Source: Acetobacterium wieringae (GTDB taxonomy: Bacteria > Bacillota > Clostridia > Eubacteriales > Eubacteriaceae). Taken from it: a stretch of DNA of 64,000 nucleotides. Each line of letters opens with the position of its first letter. The first letter of the stretch is position 1. The notes below the pieces were generated by a model. That model was not told the DNA's origin and did no database searches. It was given only the letters and a program-made list of their open reading frames with translations. Location of the stretch: the NCBI RefSeq assembly GCF_001766835.1, contig NZ_LKEU01000027.1, positions 343,531 to 407,530 on the forward strand, written 5' to 3'. Made by a program: the position numbers and the translations under genes. Below, piece by piece: positions 35,193 to 43,489 of the stretch.

Positions 35193-35237
35193 TAAAGGCT
35201 TAAGTAAACCAGTAACGACACCAAAAAAGGCGGGTTA

Positions 35238-35672
35238 TTATTCAATACAGCCCTGGGGGAACTCAGGGGAGCAGACAATTTCTTCATAATCCAGCTCGGC
35301 ATTGTTGACCATCCAGAGGCCATGAACATCACAATAGGCATAAACCCGGATAACATCCAGTGATTCGACGGTGAAAAAGACTTCCGGCGGATGTTCGGGG
35401 GTCAATTGCACATATTGGCCACCGTTTCGGGTTTGGACGAAGATCCATAAAATGGAGTGATCGGTTGTCATCGGATGGGGAATGCTTCCTACCTTAACCT
35501 GAAGCTGGTGGTCCGAAAAAACAAGCACTGGAAGGTGTTTTTCTTTGGTGGCATCAACGGTATTGGGGGCCAGTAGCGTCTGCGAGTGATTGCAGTATTG
35601 AGTTAGGGTGCCGTTTAGTTCCAACAGCACGGCGTTGCAGTCGTTGCATTGGTAAAATAACTTGGGATCCAT
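35238..35672 (-). CDS. Desulfoferrodoxin-type superoxide reductase
   Basis: Reduces superoxide to peroxide without making oxygen, a typical anaerobe defence. The 144-residue protein keeps the catalytic iron site: H46 in the E44-K45-H46 motif, H66, H72, C113 and H116. The N-terminal desulforedoxin domain is incomplete. C9-x2-C12 and C27 are present, but residue 28 is Asn where the second Cys of the usual CC pair should be, so the rubredoxin-like centre is probably lost or altered. It follows the 2-oxoacid oxidoreductase beta gene by 24 bases, an oxygen-sensitive enzyme it could protect. Confidence 0.88.
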   Translation of the reverse strand: MDPKLFYQCNDCNAVLLELNGTLTQYCNHSQTLLAPNTVDATKEKHLPVLVFSDHQLQVKVGSIPHPMTTDHSILWIFVQTRNGGQYVQLTPEHPPEVFFTVESLDVIRVYAYCDVHGLWMVNNAELDYEEIVCSPEFPQGCIE

Positions 35673-35696
35673 ACGATTACCTCTTTCTTCTTGATT

Positions 35697-36548
35697 TTAG
35701 ATATAGCTTTTAATCAAGGTCTCGATAGCGTTCTGGGGAACGTGTTTATCAGCAAGGGGAATATTATCAAAAAGTTCCGGGCGCTTATCGGCGTAGGTGG
35801 GGGTGGCTTGTTGATAAAGGATGCCAATCGGAATGGTGTCACCGAATTCCATTGCCTTTTCGATGGCGGCCAGTTTATTAGTTGGATCATGGCGATCATC
35901 CAGGGGTTTCACCCGTTGCTTGTAGTAGGCAAAGGTGTTGATTTTATTAAAGCTGACACAGGGCTGGAGGATATCGACCAACGCGTAGCCGGGATGCTTA
36001 ATTGCGGCGGCCATCATGTCGGCCAGATGTTTTTTGTCGCCGGAAAAGGAACGGGCCACAAAGGTGGCGCCTGCGGCCAGGGCAACCAACAGTGGATTAA
36101 AGGTTGCGCCCATGTTACAGGCAGCCGCTTTATGAAGCGGATCGCAGGGGTCGGAGGTGGGCGAGGGCTGGCCCTTGGTCAGGCCATAGATCTGATTGTC
36201 GTGGACAAAATGAGTAATATCGACGTTACGGCGAATGTTATGAAGAAAGTGATTACCCCCTTCGCCGTAGGAATCACCATCACCGGTATTAACAATAACG
36301 GTCAGATCATTGTTGGCAATTTTAATGGCGGCCGCCGCTGGCAGAGAACGGCCATGGAGCCCACTAAAGCCATTGGCAGTGATGTATTGATTGGTTTTGG
36401 CGGCTTGACCGATCCCTCCGACCAGAACCACCTGATGGGGTGGGGTAGCCAGCTGATTCAACACTCCGGTGAGGGTCTCGAGAATGGCGTAGTTGCCGCA
36501 GCCAGGGCACCAGGCGGTATCGTAGGTGGTAAATGCTGGTTTGTTCAT
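35697..36548 (-). CDS. 2-oxoacid:ferredoxin oxidoreductase, beta subunit (TPP-binding)
   Basis: A 283-residue thiamine-diphosphate subunit. It has AWCPGCGNYAILETL, the TPP motif NTGDGDSYGEGGNHFLHNIRRN, and VHDNQIYGLTKGQPSPTS, the standard beta-subunit run. I chose ATG 36548 (AAGGAGGC upstream), one base after the alpha stop. With the fused alpha subunit it forms a KorAB-type enzyme that converts a 2-oxoacid and CoA to acyl-CoA, CO2 and reduced ferredoxin. The exact 2-oxoacid is not evident. Confidence 0.9.
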   Translation of the reverse strand: MNKPAFTTYDTAWCPGCGNYAILETLTGVLNQLATPPHQVVLVGGIGQAAKTNQYITANGFSGLHGRSLPAAAAIKIANNDLTVIVNTGDGDSYGEGGNHFLHNIRRNVDITHFVHDNQIYGLTKGQPSPTSDPCDPLHKAAACNMGATFNPLLVALAAGATFVARSFSGDKKHLADMMAAAIKHPGYALVDILQPCVSFNKINTFAYYKQRVKPLDDRHDPTNKLAAIEKAMEFGDTIPIGILYQQATPTYADKRPELFDNIPLADKHVPQNAIETLIKSYI

Positions 36549-36549
36549 G

Positions 36550-38229
36550 TCAAAAGCCTCCTTTAAGATTTTTAATACCATTGAGAATATCGTCTACAGA
36601 TAACTGGCGGCCATCATATTTGAGAATGCTGTGGTCGCAGTTGATCAGCGCTTCTTCCCGGATTAACGATGCCAGTTGGCCGGTGGCGTTTTGTTCGACA
36701 TTGATTATATCGACCACCTGGGCGGCAAAATGACGAAGCCGTTCGGTTGGCAGGGGATAAATATCGCCAAAAATCAGGGCCCCATAGTTATTTTCGTTCT
36801 GATTGAGAATATCAATGGCTTCTTTAATGGCTCCGCTGGTGGAACCAAACCCTACCAGCAGCGACTGGCATTGATGGGAGCCCCAGAATTCCGGTTCGAT
36901 CAGTTCTTCTTTTAGGGCGTTTAGTTTATTTTGCCGTTTATTGACCATCTGATTGCGGATGGTTGCCGATTCGGTAATCTGGCCCCAGGGATCATGTTCA
37001 TCACTGTCCACCCGGACCAGGGCCGGGCTTTTCCCCGGGATGGCCAGTGGTGAGATGCCGTTTTCAGTGAGGGCATAGCGTTGATATGGCAAATCATCCG
37101 TTGCCGGAACCATCGGGCCTGGTTGGTCAAAGTGGACAATTTTATTGACATCAAAAAGCGGGACGGTGGTGGTGGAATCGGCCAGATACTGGTCGCTTAA
37201 GAGAATTACCGGGAGCTGGTATTTCTTGGCCAGGGCCAGACTCCGGGCAGTCTGATAGAAACAATCGGCATGATCCCGCAGGGCGATGACCATCCGGGGG
37301 AATTCCCCCTGGGAGGCCGAGATGACAAATTTCAGATCACTTTGTTCAGTTCGGGTGGGAAAACCGGTGGCCGGTCCGGGACGTTGGACATCAACTGCCA
37401 CCAGCGGGATTTCAGCAATACCGGCAAAGCCCAGGGCTTCCACCATCAGCGAAAAGCCTCCGCCGGAGGTGCCAGTCATGGCAGTGGCTCCGGCATAGGC
37501 GGCTCCAATGGCCATGTTGATGGCGGCAATTTCGTCTTCAGCCTGTTCGACGGCAATGGCCATGGCGCTACTTTGAGCATTAAAGAAATCAAGCAGACTG
37601 GTCGATGGTGACATCGGATAGGCCGAGTAAAACCGGATTCCGGCGGCTACCGCCCCCAGGCCAATGGCGGTATTGCCGGACAGTAAAAGCTGTTCTGACG
37701 TTTCAACTGGCGATAGATGATGAGTGGCGTTTAATAAATCATAACCCATTTTGATGGCGGACAGGTTGACTTCGACCAGATCATCCCGGAGACTGGCTTT
37801 TAAAATATCCGCAGCCTGGTCAAGGGGCATATCAAAAAGTTTCAGCAGGGCTCCGGTAGCCACGCTGTTGATAACCTTGGGATTGCCAAGGTTGGCAGCA
37901 GTCTTTTTCAGGGGGCATTTAATGGCCCTGAAATCATCAATTGCTAACGATTCATCGCATAAAATAAAGCCATCATAGGATAATCGGGACTGGTGTTCCA
38001 AATAGGTGGTCTCATCGATGGCAAAGATTCCGTTCAAGGTGTCCCGATGGGCGTGAAAGGGTTGATTACCAAAGCGGATCTGGGTGAAATTGTGGCCACC
38101 TCGGACCCGGGACATAAAATCACGGATTGTAAAAAGATGACAACCCGATTGTTTCAGCATTTTTTCAAAAATTGCGGACATTGTTTCAATGCCATCGCCA
38201 GCGGCGCCGCCTAAAAGTATGTTATACAT
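36550..38229 (-). CDS. 2-oxoacid:ferredoxin oxidoreductase, fused gamma-alpha subunit
   Basis: About 559 residues. The gamma domain comes first (LLGGAAGDGIETMSAIFEKM, SRVRGGHNFTQIRFG), then the alpha domain from about residue 190 (GNTAIGLGAVAAGIRFYSAYPMSPST, MTGTSGGGFSLMVEALGFAG). I chose ATG 38229 with GGAGGG seven bases before; the frame opens at 38247. It leads a minus-strand operon with the beta subunit and superoxide reductase genes. Substrate class (2-oxoglutarate, branched or aromatic 2-oxoacids) is open. Confidence 0.9.
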   Translation of the reverse strand: MYNILLGGAAGDGIETMSAIFEKMLKQSGCHLFTIRDFMSRVRGGHNFTQIRFGNQPFHAHRDTLNGIFAIDETTYLEHQSRLSYDGFILCDESLAIDDFRAIKCPLKKTAANLGNPKVINSVATGALLKLFDMPLDQAADILKASLRDDLVEVNLSAIKMGYDLLNATHHLSPVETSEQLLLSGNTAIGLGAVAAGIRFYSAYPMSPSTSLLDFFNAQSSAMAIAVEQAEDEIAAINMAIGAAYAGATAMTGTSGGGFSLMVEALGFAGIAEIPLVAVDVQRPGPATGFPTRTEQSDLKFVISASQGEFPRMVIALRDHADCFYQTARSLALAKKYQLPVILLSDQYLADSTTTVPLFDVNKIVHFDQPGPMVPATDDLPYQRYALTENGISPLAIPGKSPALVRVDSDEHDPWGQITESATIRNQMVNKRQNKLNALKEELIEPEFWGSHQCQSLLVGFGSTSGAIKEAIDILNQNENNYGALIFGDIYPLPTERLRHFAAQVVDIINVEQNATGQLASLIREEALINCDHSILKYDGRQLSVDDILNGIKNLKGGF

Positions 38230-38357
38230 ACAAAACCCTCCATTCAAAGATAATAGCCCAAAAGAAAATAGGCTTTGTTACTGATTACCCAATTATTGGA
38301 GTTCTAAAAGAATGATTCTGATTTTCTTGCATTTTAATTCAGGATGGCTAAAAAGTT

Positions 38358-38386
38358 TTGATTTGGCTGATCAAAAAAGATAGAAT
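38358..38386 (+). promoter_or_regulatory. Promoter for the DUF3089 lipoprotein gene
   Basis: TTGATT (38358-38363), a 17-base spacer and TAGAAT (38381-38386). Confidence 0.6.
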
Positions 38387-38425
38387 AGGTAGTAGCAATG
38401 AATTCGAAATAAAAGGGGGAAAATT

Positions 38426-39427
38426 ATGTCAACACAAACAAAGCGCCAGCGATCGCTTGCAGTTTTATCGGTTCTGATTCTCATGGGGATGCTTCTGGGA
38501 GGTTGTGTCCAGTCAGCAGTGTCGGTGGATTACAGCAAGCCGGAGAACTGGGCCTATTTGCCGATTGAAAGCGACCGTATCAAGGCGTGCGATGTATTTT
38601 TTGTGGCGCCGACTGTTTATCTGGGCACGGCTGAGGTTCATTCCATGGATCTGACCGACGAAACTACCAAAGCCCAGTTTTTGGGGGCTACCACCATGGA
38701 AAAGGGACTGTATGACGGGTCAGCCAATTTTTTTGCCCCCTATTACCGCCAGGCCGGACTGAATGCCTATACTATGGATCCGGATAAAGCCGAGCCGTAT
38801 TTTGATCTGGCCTATGCCGATGTCGCTCAAGCTTTTGATATTTACATGGAAGATTACAATCAGGGCCGCCCCTTTGTGCTGGCTGGGTTCAGTCAGGGAT
38901 CAGAAATGCTGTTGCGGTTGCTGGAAGAGAAATTTTCCGATCCGGCCTTAAGCGAGCAACTGGTGGCCGCCTACTTAATTGGCTGGCGGGTGACGCCGGC
39001 GGATCTGGCTCAGTATCCGCATCTGAAAATGGCCCAGCAGGCCGGTGATACCGGGGTGATTGTCAGCTTTAATTCCGAGGCGGTGGGGGTTGAAACGTCG
39101 CTAATTGTTCCCGACCAAACCCTGGGGATTAATCCCTTGAACTGGAAAACCGACAGTACCCCGGCAACGGCTGCAGAAAATCGGGGGGCCGTCTTTACCG
39201 ACTACACCGGGGCCATCATCAAAGAGATTCCCAACCTGACTGGGGCCTATCTGGATCCCGCCCGGGGTACACTTCGGGTTACCGATGTCGCAGTGGCCGA
39301 TTATCCCCCGGTGCTGGATATTTTTTCGGATGGCGTGTACCATCTTTATGATTACCAGTTCTTTTATCGCAACCTCCAGGAAAACGTCACCCAGCGGATT
39401 GCTAATTATCTGAGCAAGGCATCCTGA
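38426..39427 (+). CDS. DUF3089 family alpha/beta-hydrolase lipoprotein
   Basis: A 333-residue lipoprotein: signal peptide ending MLLGGC (lipid Cys about residue 27), then a hydrolase-like domain. The nucleophile elbow is LAGFSQGSEM (G-F-S-Q-G), and an early SVDYSKPENWAYLP block plus DVFFVAPTVYLG is typical of DUF3089. The family is predicted to be esterase-like with unknown substrate. AAAAGGGGG precedes the ATG. The next element is the SRP RNA gene with its own promoter. Confidence 0.85.
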   Translation: MSTQTKRQRSLAVLSVLILMGMLLGGCVQSAVSVDYSKPENWAYLPIESDRIKACDVFFVAPTVYLGTAEVHSMDLTDETTKAQFLGATTMEKGLYDGSANFFAPYYRQAGLNAYTMDPDKAEPYFDLAYADVAQAFDIYMEDYNQGRPFVLAGFSQGSEMLLRLLEEKFSDPALSEQLVAAYLIGWRVTPADLAQYPHLKMAQQAGDTGVIVSFNSEAVGVETSLIVPDQTLGINPLNWKTDSTPATAAENRGAVFTDYTGAIIKEIPNLTGAYLDPARGTLRVTDVAVADYPPVLDIFSDGVYHLYDYQFFYRNLQENVTQRIANYLSKAS

Positions 39428-39453
39428 GACTTTCTTAAGTGATTTATTTTGTC

Positions 39454-39482
39454 TTGTCAATTACAAATTAATAGGCTATAAT
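39454..39482 (+). promoter_or_regulatory. Promoter for SRP RNA
   Basis: TTGTCA (39454-39459), a 17-base spacer and perfect TATAAT (39477-39482), 7 bases before the mature RNA end. Confidence 0.85.
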
Positions 39483-39488
39483 ATACAG

Positions 39489-39756
39489 GTCGTGCTAGAT
39501 GGAGAGTTAGCGGTGCTTTGTAACCTGCAATCCGCTGTAGCAGGGTTGAATTCCCCATCGAGGCGCCAGGGTTTGAGGTCTGCCAGAGGAAAGTGGCGTT
39601 GAGAGTTGGACCCTTCGCAATAGAAACTTATGAACCCCGTCAGGTCAGGAATGAAGCAGCGGTAAGTAGGATCTTCTATGTGCCGGAGGATTATCTGATT
39701 TGAGCCAACTACCTGTGTAACGCTTGGAAATTGGTAGTCGAAGTGGGGTGCACGAC
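39489..39756 (+). ncRNA. ffs: Signal recognition particle RNA (large Gram-positive type)
   Basis: The ends pair as GTCGTGC (39489-39495) and GCACGAC (39750-39756). The Alu-domain segment CTGCAATCCGCTGTAGCAGGG and the Ffh-binding helix 8 with its GGAA tetraloop (GTCAGGTCAGGAATGAAGCA) are clearly present. The length of 268 bases is that of the Bacillus/Clostridium type. Confidence 0.95.
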
Positions 39757-39757
39757 A

Positions 39758-39808
39758 AAAAAGTCTATTGAATGTCAAACAGAGTTTGGTATCCGATAGA
39801 CTTTTTGC
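39758..39808 (+). terminator. Terminator after SRP RNA
   Basis: AAAAAGTCTAT (39758-39768) pairs with ATAGACTTTTT (39796-39806); an inner CAAAC/GTTTG stem lies in the loop. Confidence 0.78.
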
Positions 39809-39885
39809 GTTGCGGCAGAATCATGATACTTAATGGTCATCATGGAATAAAAATTAGGGATAATCTATATTTTAACAAGCATTCT

Positions 39886-39894
39886 TGCTATAAT
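39886..39894 (+). promoter_or_regulatory. Extended -10 promoter for the second Fe-alcohol dehydrogenase
   Basis: TG (39886-39887) and TATAAT (39889-39894) form an extended -10 about 90 bases before the ATG. The -35 is weak. Confidence 0.55.
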
Positions 39895-39983
39895 GAAAAA
39901 AGTTCAATCTGACCAGAATCGGATACCGCTGTGGCAGAAAGAACCGTAACGAAAGTTTAAATTAAGAATGTGAGGAAAAACCC

Positions 39984-41123
39984 ATGCGATTTTTTCAAGT
40001 GAAGCCAGCAATTTATTATGGGGAAGGTTCCCTGAAACAAATTGAGAAACATAATTTTAAAAATGTCTGTATTGCCACTGACCAGGGGATGGTCAAGTTT
40101 GGCTTGCTAAAAAAATTGACCGATGAACTGGATGCCAAAGGGATTACGTATCATGTTTTTGCTGACATTGAGTCTGATCCTTCTACCGAAATCGTCGAAA
40201 AAGGACTGATGCATATCATCATGAACAAACCCGATGCGCTGATAGCCATTGGTGGGGGATCGGTCATTGATGCCGCCAAGGCGATTATTTTTTACTGCGT
40301 CAATTTCAAACGGATCTTTTTCGAAGACCGCTATGTTCATAAACCGACTTTTATTGCTATTCCGACCACCGCCGGAACAGGCTCTGAGGTCACCGAATAT
40401 GCAGTCATCACCGACAAACAGAAGAATACCAAAATTCCCTTAACCGATATCCTGATGATGCCGGATGAGGCGATTCTTGATCCGCAGCTGATTGAAAGCG
40501 TCCCAGCCGGGGCCACCGCCGCAACCGGAATGGATGTCATGACCCATGCCATTGAAGCTTTTATTTCCACCCAGAACAATCCCTTTGCCCGGTGTTATGC
40601 CAATAAGGCCGTGGAACTGGTTTTCCGCAGCCTCTATCCCAGTTATGTGAATGGCTCCGATCTGGAAGCCAAGGGCAGCATGCAGATTGCCTCCTGTATG
40701 GCCGGGATTGCTTTTAACAGTGCCGGTCTGGGTATTACCCACAGTATTGCCCATGCCTTTGGTGCGATGTTCCATCTGCCCCATGGATTGGCCAATGCCA
40801 TTGTTCTGCCCTATGTGATCAAATTTAACGGTCAGGACGAAAAGGTTCAGCATCAGTATGCCCGGTTGTTAAGTGGTTCTGGTATTTTGAATGTCTCCGG
40901 TAACGCCACCGAAACCCTTTATAACAGTGTGGTAGCGCTCAGTGCTTCTTTAAATATTCCCGCTTCGCTAAAAGCCTCAGGGGTTTCGGAAGCGGATTAT
41001 CTGGGCGCCCGGGAAGAAATGCTCGACAAGGCCATGGCTGATATCTGCACCACGACCAACCCGGTGGAAGTGACCAGAGAAAAACTGGGAGGCGTTATGG
41101 ATCAGGCCTATTATGGATTCTAA
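39984..41123 (+). CDS. Iron-containing alcohol dehydrogenase (EutG/PduQ-like)
   Basis: A 379-residue class III alcohol dehydrogenase, probably NADH-dependent reduction of a short aldehyde. It shows ALIAIGGGSVIDAAKAIIF, FIAIPTTAGTGSEVTEYAVI, ATGMDVMTHAIEAF and GITHSIAHAFGAMFHLPHGLANAIVLP, which includes metal-ligand histidines. It differs clearly from the 411-residue enzyme at 33.7 kb. A divergent-end LysR gene lies downstream across a long terminator. No microcompartment genes are nearby, so an EutG/PduQ role is not implied. Confidence 0.92.
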   Translation: MRFFQVKPAIYYGEGSLKQIEKHNFKNVCIATDQGMVKFGLLKKLTDELDAKGITYHVFADIESDPSTEIVEKGLMHIIMNKPDALIAIGGGSVIDAAKAIIFYCVNFKRIFFEDRYVHKPTFIAIPTTAGTGSEVTEYAVITDKQKNTKIPLTDILMMPDEAILDPQLIESVPAGATAATGMDVMTHAIEAFISTQNNPFARCYANKAVELVFRSLYPSYVNGSDLEAKGSMQIASCMAGIAFNSAGLGITHSIAHAFGAMFHLPHGLANAIVLPYVIKFNGQDEKVQHQYARLLSGSGILNVSGNATETLYNSVVALSASLNIPASLKASGVSEADYLGAREEMLDKAMADICTTTNPVEVTREKLGGVMDQAYYGF

Positions 41124-41145
41124 ATAAATTGCCAAAAAAAAGTAT

Positions 41146-41201
41146 CAAGCAAAAAACACCCGGTTAAAGACCTTTGTCTTTAACTGGGTGTTTTTTGCTT
41201 G
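41146..41201. terminator. Long bidirectional terminator between alcohol dehydrogenase and LysR genes
   Basis: A stem of about 26 bp (41146-41171 with 41176-41201) around a CTTT loop, with A6 and T6 runs in the lower stem, suitable for both directions. Confidence 0.9.
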
Positions 41202-41223
41202 AGGGGGTTATTTCGATAACCCA

Positions 41224-42084
41224 CTAGGCTTTAATCAACGGAATGATTTTAGATAAAACAACGGCATCATCTTCTTTATAGGTATAATAACTTTTGATAG
41301 TGGGGGTGTTGAAATCCAATAACGGGATTGAAATCAGCGAGTGGTTTTCTAAGTAATGAGAAATCAGACTTTTAGGCAAAAAACTATAGCCAATACCATC
41401 TAATAAGAAGGGAATCAGTTTACTACTATTGTCAATTTCAAATTTGAATTGATGGTGAGGTGGAAATAATTCACGGATGAACAGCCCAACTTTCTGGAGA
41501 GCAAAATTACAGAAAAGATAATCAAGAGCAATCAGATCTTTCTGAACAATGCCGCCAGCAAAATCGGCATTGCTTTTGGCGGTTACTAGAATCAGCTCAT
41601 CTTCTTTGAAGGGTGTACAAATATAGCCGTTTTTGGTAAAAGGAATATAGGTAAAAGCGATGTCGATTAAACCGTCCTGAAGAAATGAAAGTATTTCAAA
41701 GGAATGATTAATAATGATTTTGGTAGACATATTCAGATCGTTGGTCAGCACCGAACGGATCAGGGGATACAAATAATTTTCATAAATCGAGTTGGTGGTT
41801 CCAAAACGTAGTACTTTGCGGCTAAAATTAGAGGCATTGATTTGTTCGATGGCACTTTCTTCCAGTTCCAGAAGACGCTTGGCATAGCCTAAAAATAATT
41901 GTCCCTCGGGTGTTAAGACAACCTGTTTTTTATCCCGAATCAGCAGCGGTTTTCCCAGGGATTTTTCCAGCTCAGCGATCCGGTTGGTAACGGTGGATTG
42001 GGCCACAAAAAGCAATTTGGCAGTCTGCGTAAAATTCTTGGTGGATGACAATTGGATAAATGTTTTTAAATGCTGGGTATCCAT
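41224..42084 (-). CDS. LysR family transcriptional regulator
   Basis: A 286-residue regulator. Residues 1-60 are the winged helix-turn-helix (HLKTFIQLSSTKNFTQTAKLL, AQSTVTNRIAELEKSLGKPLL). The rest is the periplasmic-binding-like effector domain. It is transcribed divergently from the methyltransferase remnant with a 119-base shared region, the usual place for a LysR operator. Its ligand is unknown. AAGGAGT precedes the start. Confidence 0.92.
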   Translation of the reverse strand: MDTQHLKTFIQLSSTKNFTQTAKLLFVAQSTVTNRIAELEKSLGKPLLIRDKKQVVLTPEGQLFLGYAKRLLELEESAIEQINASNFSRKVLRFGTTNSIYENYLYPLIRSVLTNDLNMSTKIIINHSFEILSFLQDGLIDIAFTYIPFTKNGYICTPFKEDELILVTAKSNADFAGGIVQKDLIALDYLFCNFALQKVGLFIRELFPPHHQFKFEIDNSSKLIPFLLDGIGYSFLPKSLISHYLENHSLISIPLLDFNTPTIKSYYTYKEDDAVVLSKIIPLIKA

Positions 42085-42133
42085 AAGAACTCCTTGATCA
42101 ATAATTCGAATTAATAAGATCGATAAGATCTAT

Positions 42134-42162
42134 TTCACAAATTATACAATATCCACTATAAT
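42134..42162 (+). promoter_or_regulatory. Promoter for the tam remnant
   Basis: TTCACA (42134-42139), a 17-base spacer and TATAAT (42157-42162), in the LysR divergent region. Confidence 0.65.
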
Positions 42163-42203
42163 TAAACAATCAATCCAAAAAAGAATTCTCGGGAGGATCA
42201 AAG

Positions 42204-42614
42204 ATGGAAGATTGGAATGTAACACTGTATCGTCAATTTGAAAAAGAGCGGGCACAACCGTCAATCGATCTGGTAAATAGAATCGAAGGCGATTCCTTTA
42301 AACGGATCATCGATATTGGGTGCGGATCGGGAATGAGTACGTTGCCATTGCGAAATCGCTTTAAAGAAGCTGAAATTTTCGGAGCAGATTCATCACCATC
42401 AATGTTAACTCAAGCAAAAGAAACGGTGGAAGATGTAACCTGGCTGGAAAGAGACTGCAGCAAACCGATGGATGATTTAGGACAGTTTGATCTGATTTTT
42501 TCAAACGCTGCCCTGCAATGGTTTGAAAATCAGGCAAAGGTGATAAAAAACTTAAGTGGCATGTTGCTGCCAAAAGGATTATTAGCGGTTCAAATCCCCT
42601 ATTTTCGGCGATGA
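42204..42614 (+). pseudogene. Trans-aconitate 2-methyltransferase-like, N-terminal fragment (frameshifted)
   Basis: The fragment has the Tam N-terminus: EDWNVTLYRQFEKERAQPS, the SAM-binding IIDIGCGSGMSTLPL, and FSNAALQWFENQAKVI. It reads well to LLAVQIP and then runs into YFRR-stop. The continuing Tam sequence is in the next frame, starting about 42599. Restoring one C in the CCCC run at 42596-42599 would join both parts into a protein of about 256 residues, close to the E. coli enzyme. AGGAG-type site and promoter are intact. Confidence 0.8.
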
Positions 42615-42973
42615 CGATTGCTGATTGTATAAAAAAAGCCGTGCAGACATATGATCCAGATATATTCAAGGGAATTGAAAAAGATTTACACCGGTCTTAT
42701 GCACCGGGATTTTATTACGATATATTGACCAATCATTTTTCTAAAATCGAATTATGGCAAACAAACTATTTTCATCAGATGAATGGCCATGAAGATATTT
42801 TAGAATTTTGTATGAGTACCGGCTTAAGGCCTTATGCCAATCGATTCGCAGAGAATCAAAAGGCTGAATTCTATAATAAAGTATTGAATGAGGTAAAAAA
42901 GGGGTATACTGTTCAGAAAGACGGAAAGATTCTGTTTGAATTTAAGCGGATATTTTTTATTGGGATGAAATAG
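42611..42973 (+). pseudogene. Trans-aconitate 2-methyltransferase-like, C-terminal fragment (frameshifted)
   Basis: This frame continues the Tam family: MTIADCIKKAV, then FYYDILTNHFSKIELWQTNYFHQM, DILEFCMSTGLRPY and a basic C-terminus. It has no ribosome-binding site of its own, and the ATG lies inside the preceding frame, overlapping it by 4 bases. Translational coupling into a separate peptide is unlikely to make a folded enzyme, because the SAM-fold strands are split. Confidence 0.75.
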
Positions 42974-43009
42974 CCGGATCGAATGTAGAAAAGGAAAAGA
43001 GGATTAAAT

Positions 43010-43489
43010 ATGATGACGATTGTTTTTTATGGATTGGCGGCCATTGGGCTCGTTTTTTCCTTGGTCAAAAGCCGGGAAAAAACAAAAATGGCCTTAATCA
43101 AGGCGTTAAAAGCCTTTGAGAATATTTTGCCCCAATTTTTGGGGATTGTGTTGCTGATTGGGGTGATCCTCAGCCTATTGTCACCGCAGCAAATTTCGCA
43201 ATTGATCGGAGAAAACTCAGGATGGGTGGGGGTGGTCATTGCCACAGTGATTGGCTCAATTACATTAATACCGGGTTTTCTGGCCTTTCCCCTGGCAGCG
43301 GCACTACTTCAAAACGGCGCAGGTTATATGCAAATCGGTGCTTTTGTATCCAGTTTGATGATGGTGGGAATTGTGACCATGCCGGTTGAAGTTTTATATT
43401 TTGGGAAAAAAGCCACATTGTTAAGAAATGGCATGGGATTGGTCTTTTCGATTCTGGTTGCAATGGTCATTGGAGGGATTTTGTCATGA
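43010..43489 (+). CDS. Permease half-protein (ArsP/DUF318-like), first subunit
   Basis: A 159-residue membrane protein with about four hydrophobic segments (QFLGIVLLIGVILSLLS, VGVVIATVIGSITLIPGFLAF, IGAFVSSLMMVGIVTMP). The GSITLIPGFLAFPLAAALLQNGAG block resembles the core of the ArsP/UPF0718 permease family, which normally is a single chain of about 300 residues. It overlaps the next gene by 4 bases (ATGA) and the two together have that size. Substrate unknown. Confidence 0.78.
   Translation: MMTIVFYGLAAIGLVFSLVKSREKTKMALIKALKAFENILPQFLGIVLLIGVILSLLSPQQISQLIGENSGWVGVVIATVIGSITLIPGFLAFPLAAALLQNGAGYMQIGAFVSSLMMVGIVTMPVEVLYFGKKATLLRNGMGLVFSILVAMVIGGILS

Noticed and set aside
35691..36566. 291-codon plus-strand open frame antisense to the 2-oxoacid oxidoreductase beta gene
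   Set aside because: It mirrors the minus-strand beta subunit, which has all TPP motifs and a good start. The antisense product is Gly-rich and low-complexity-like.
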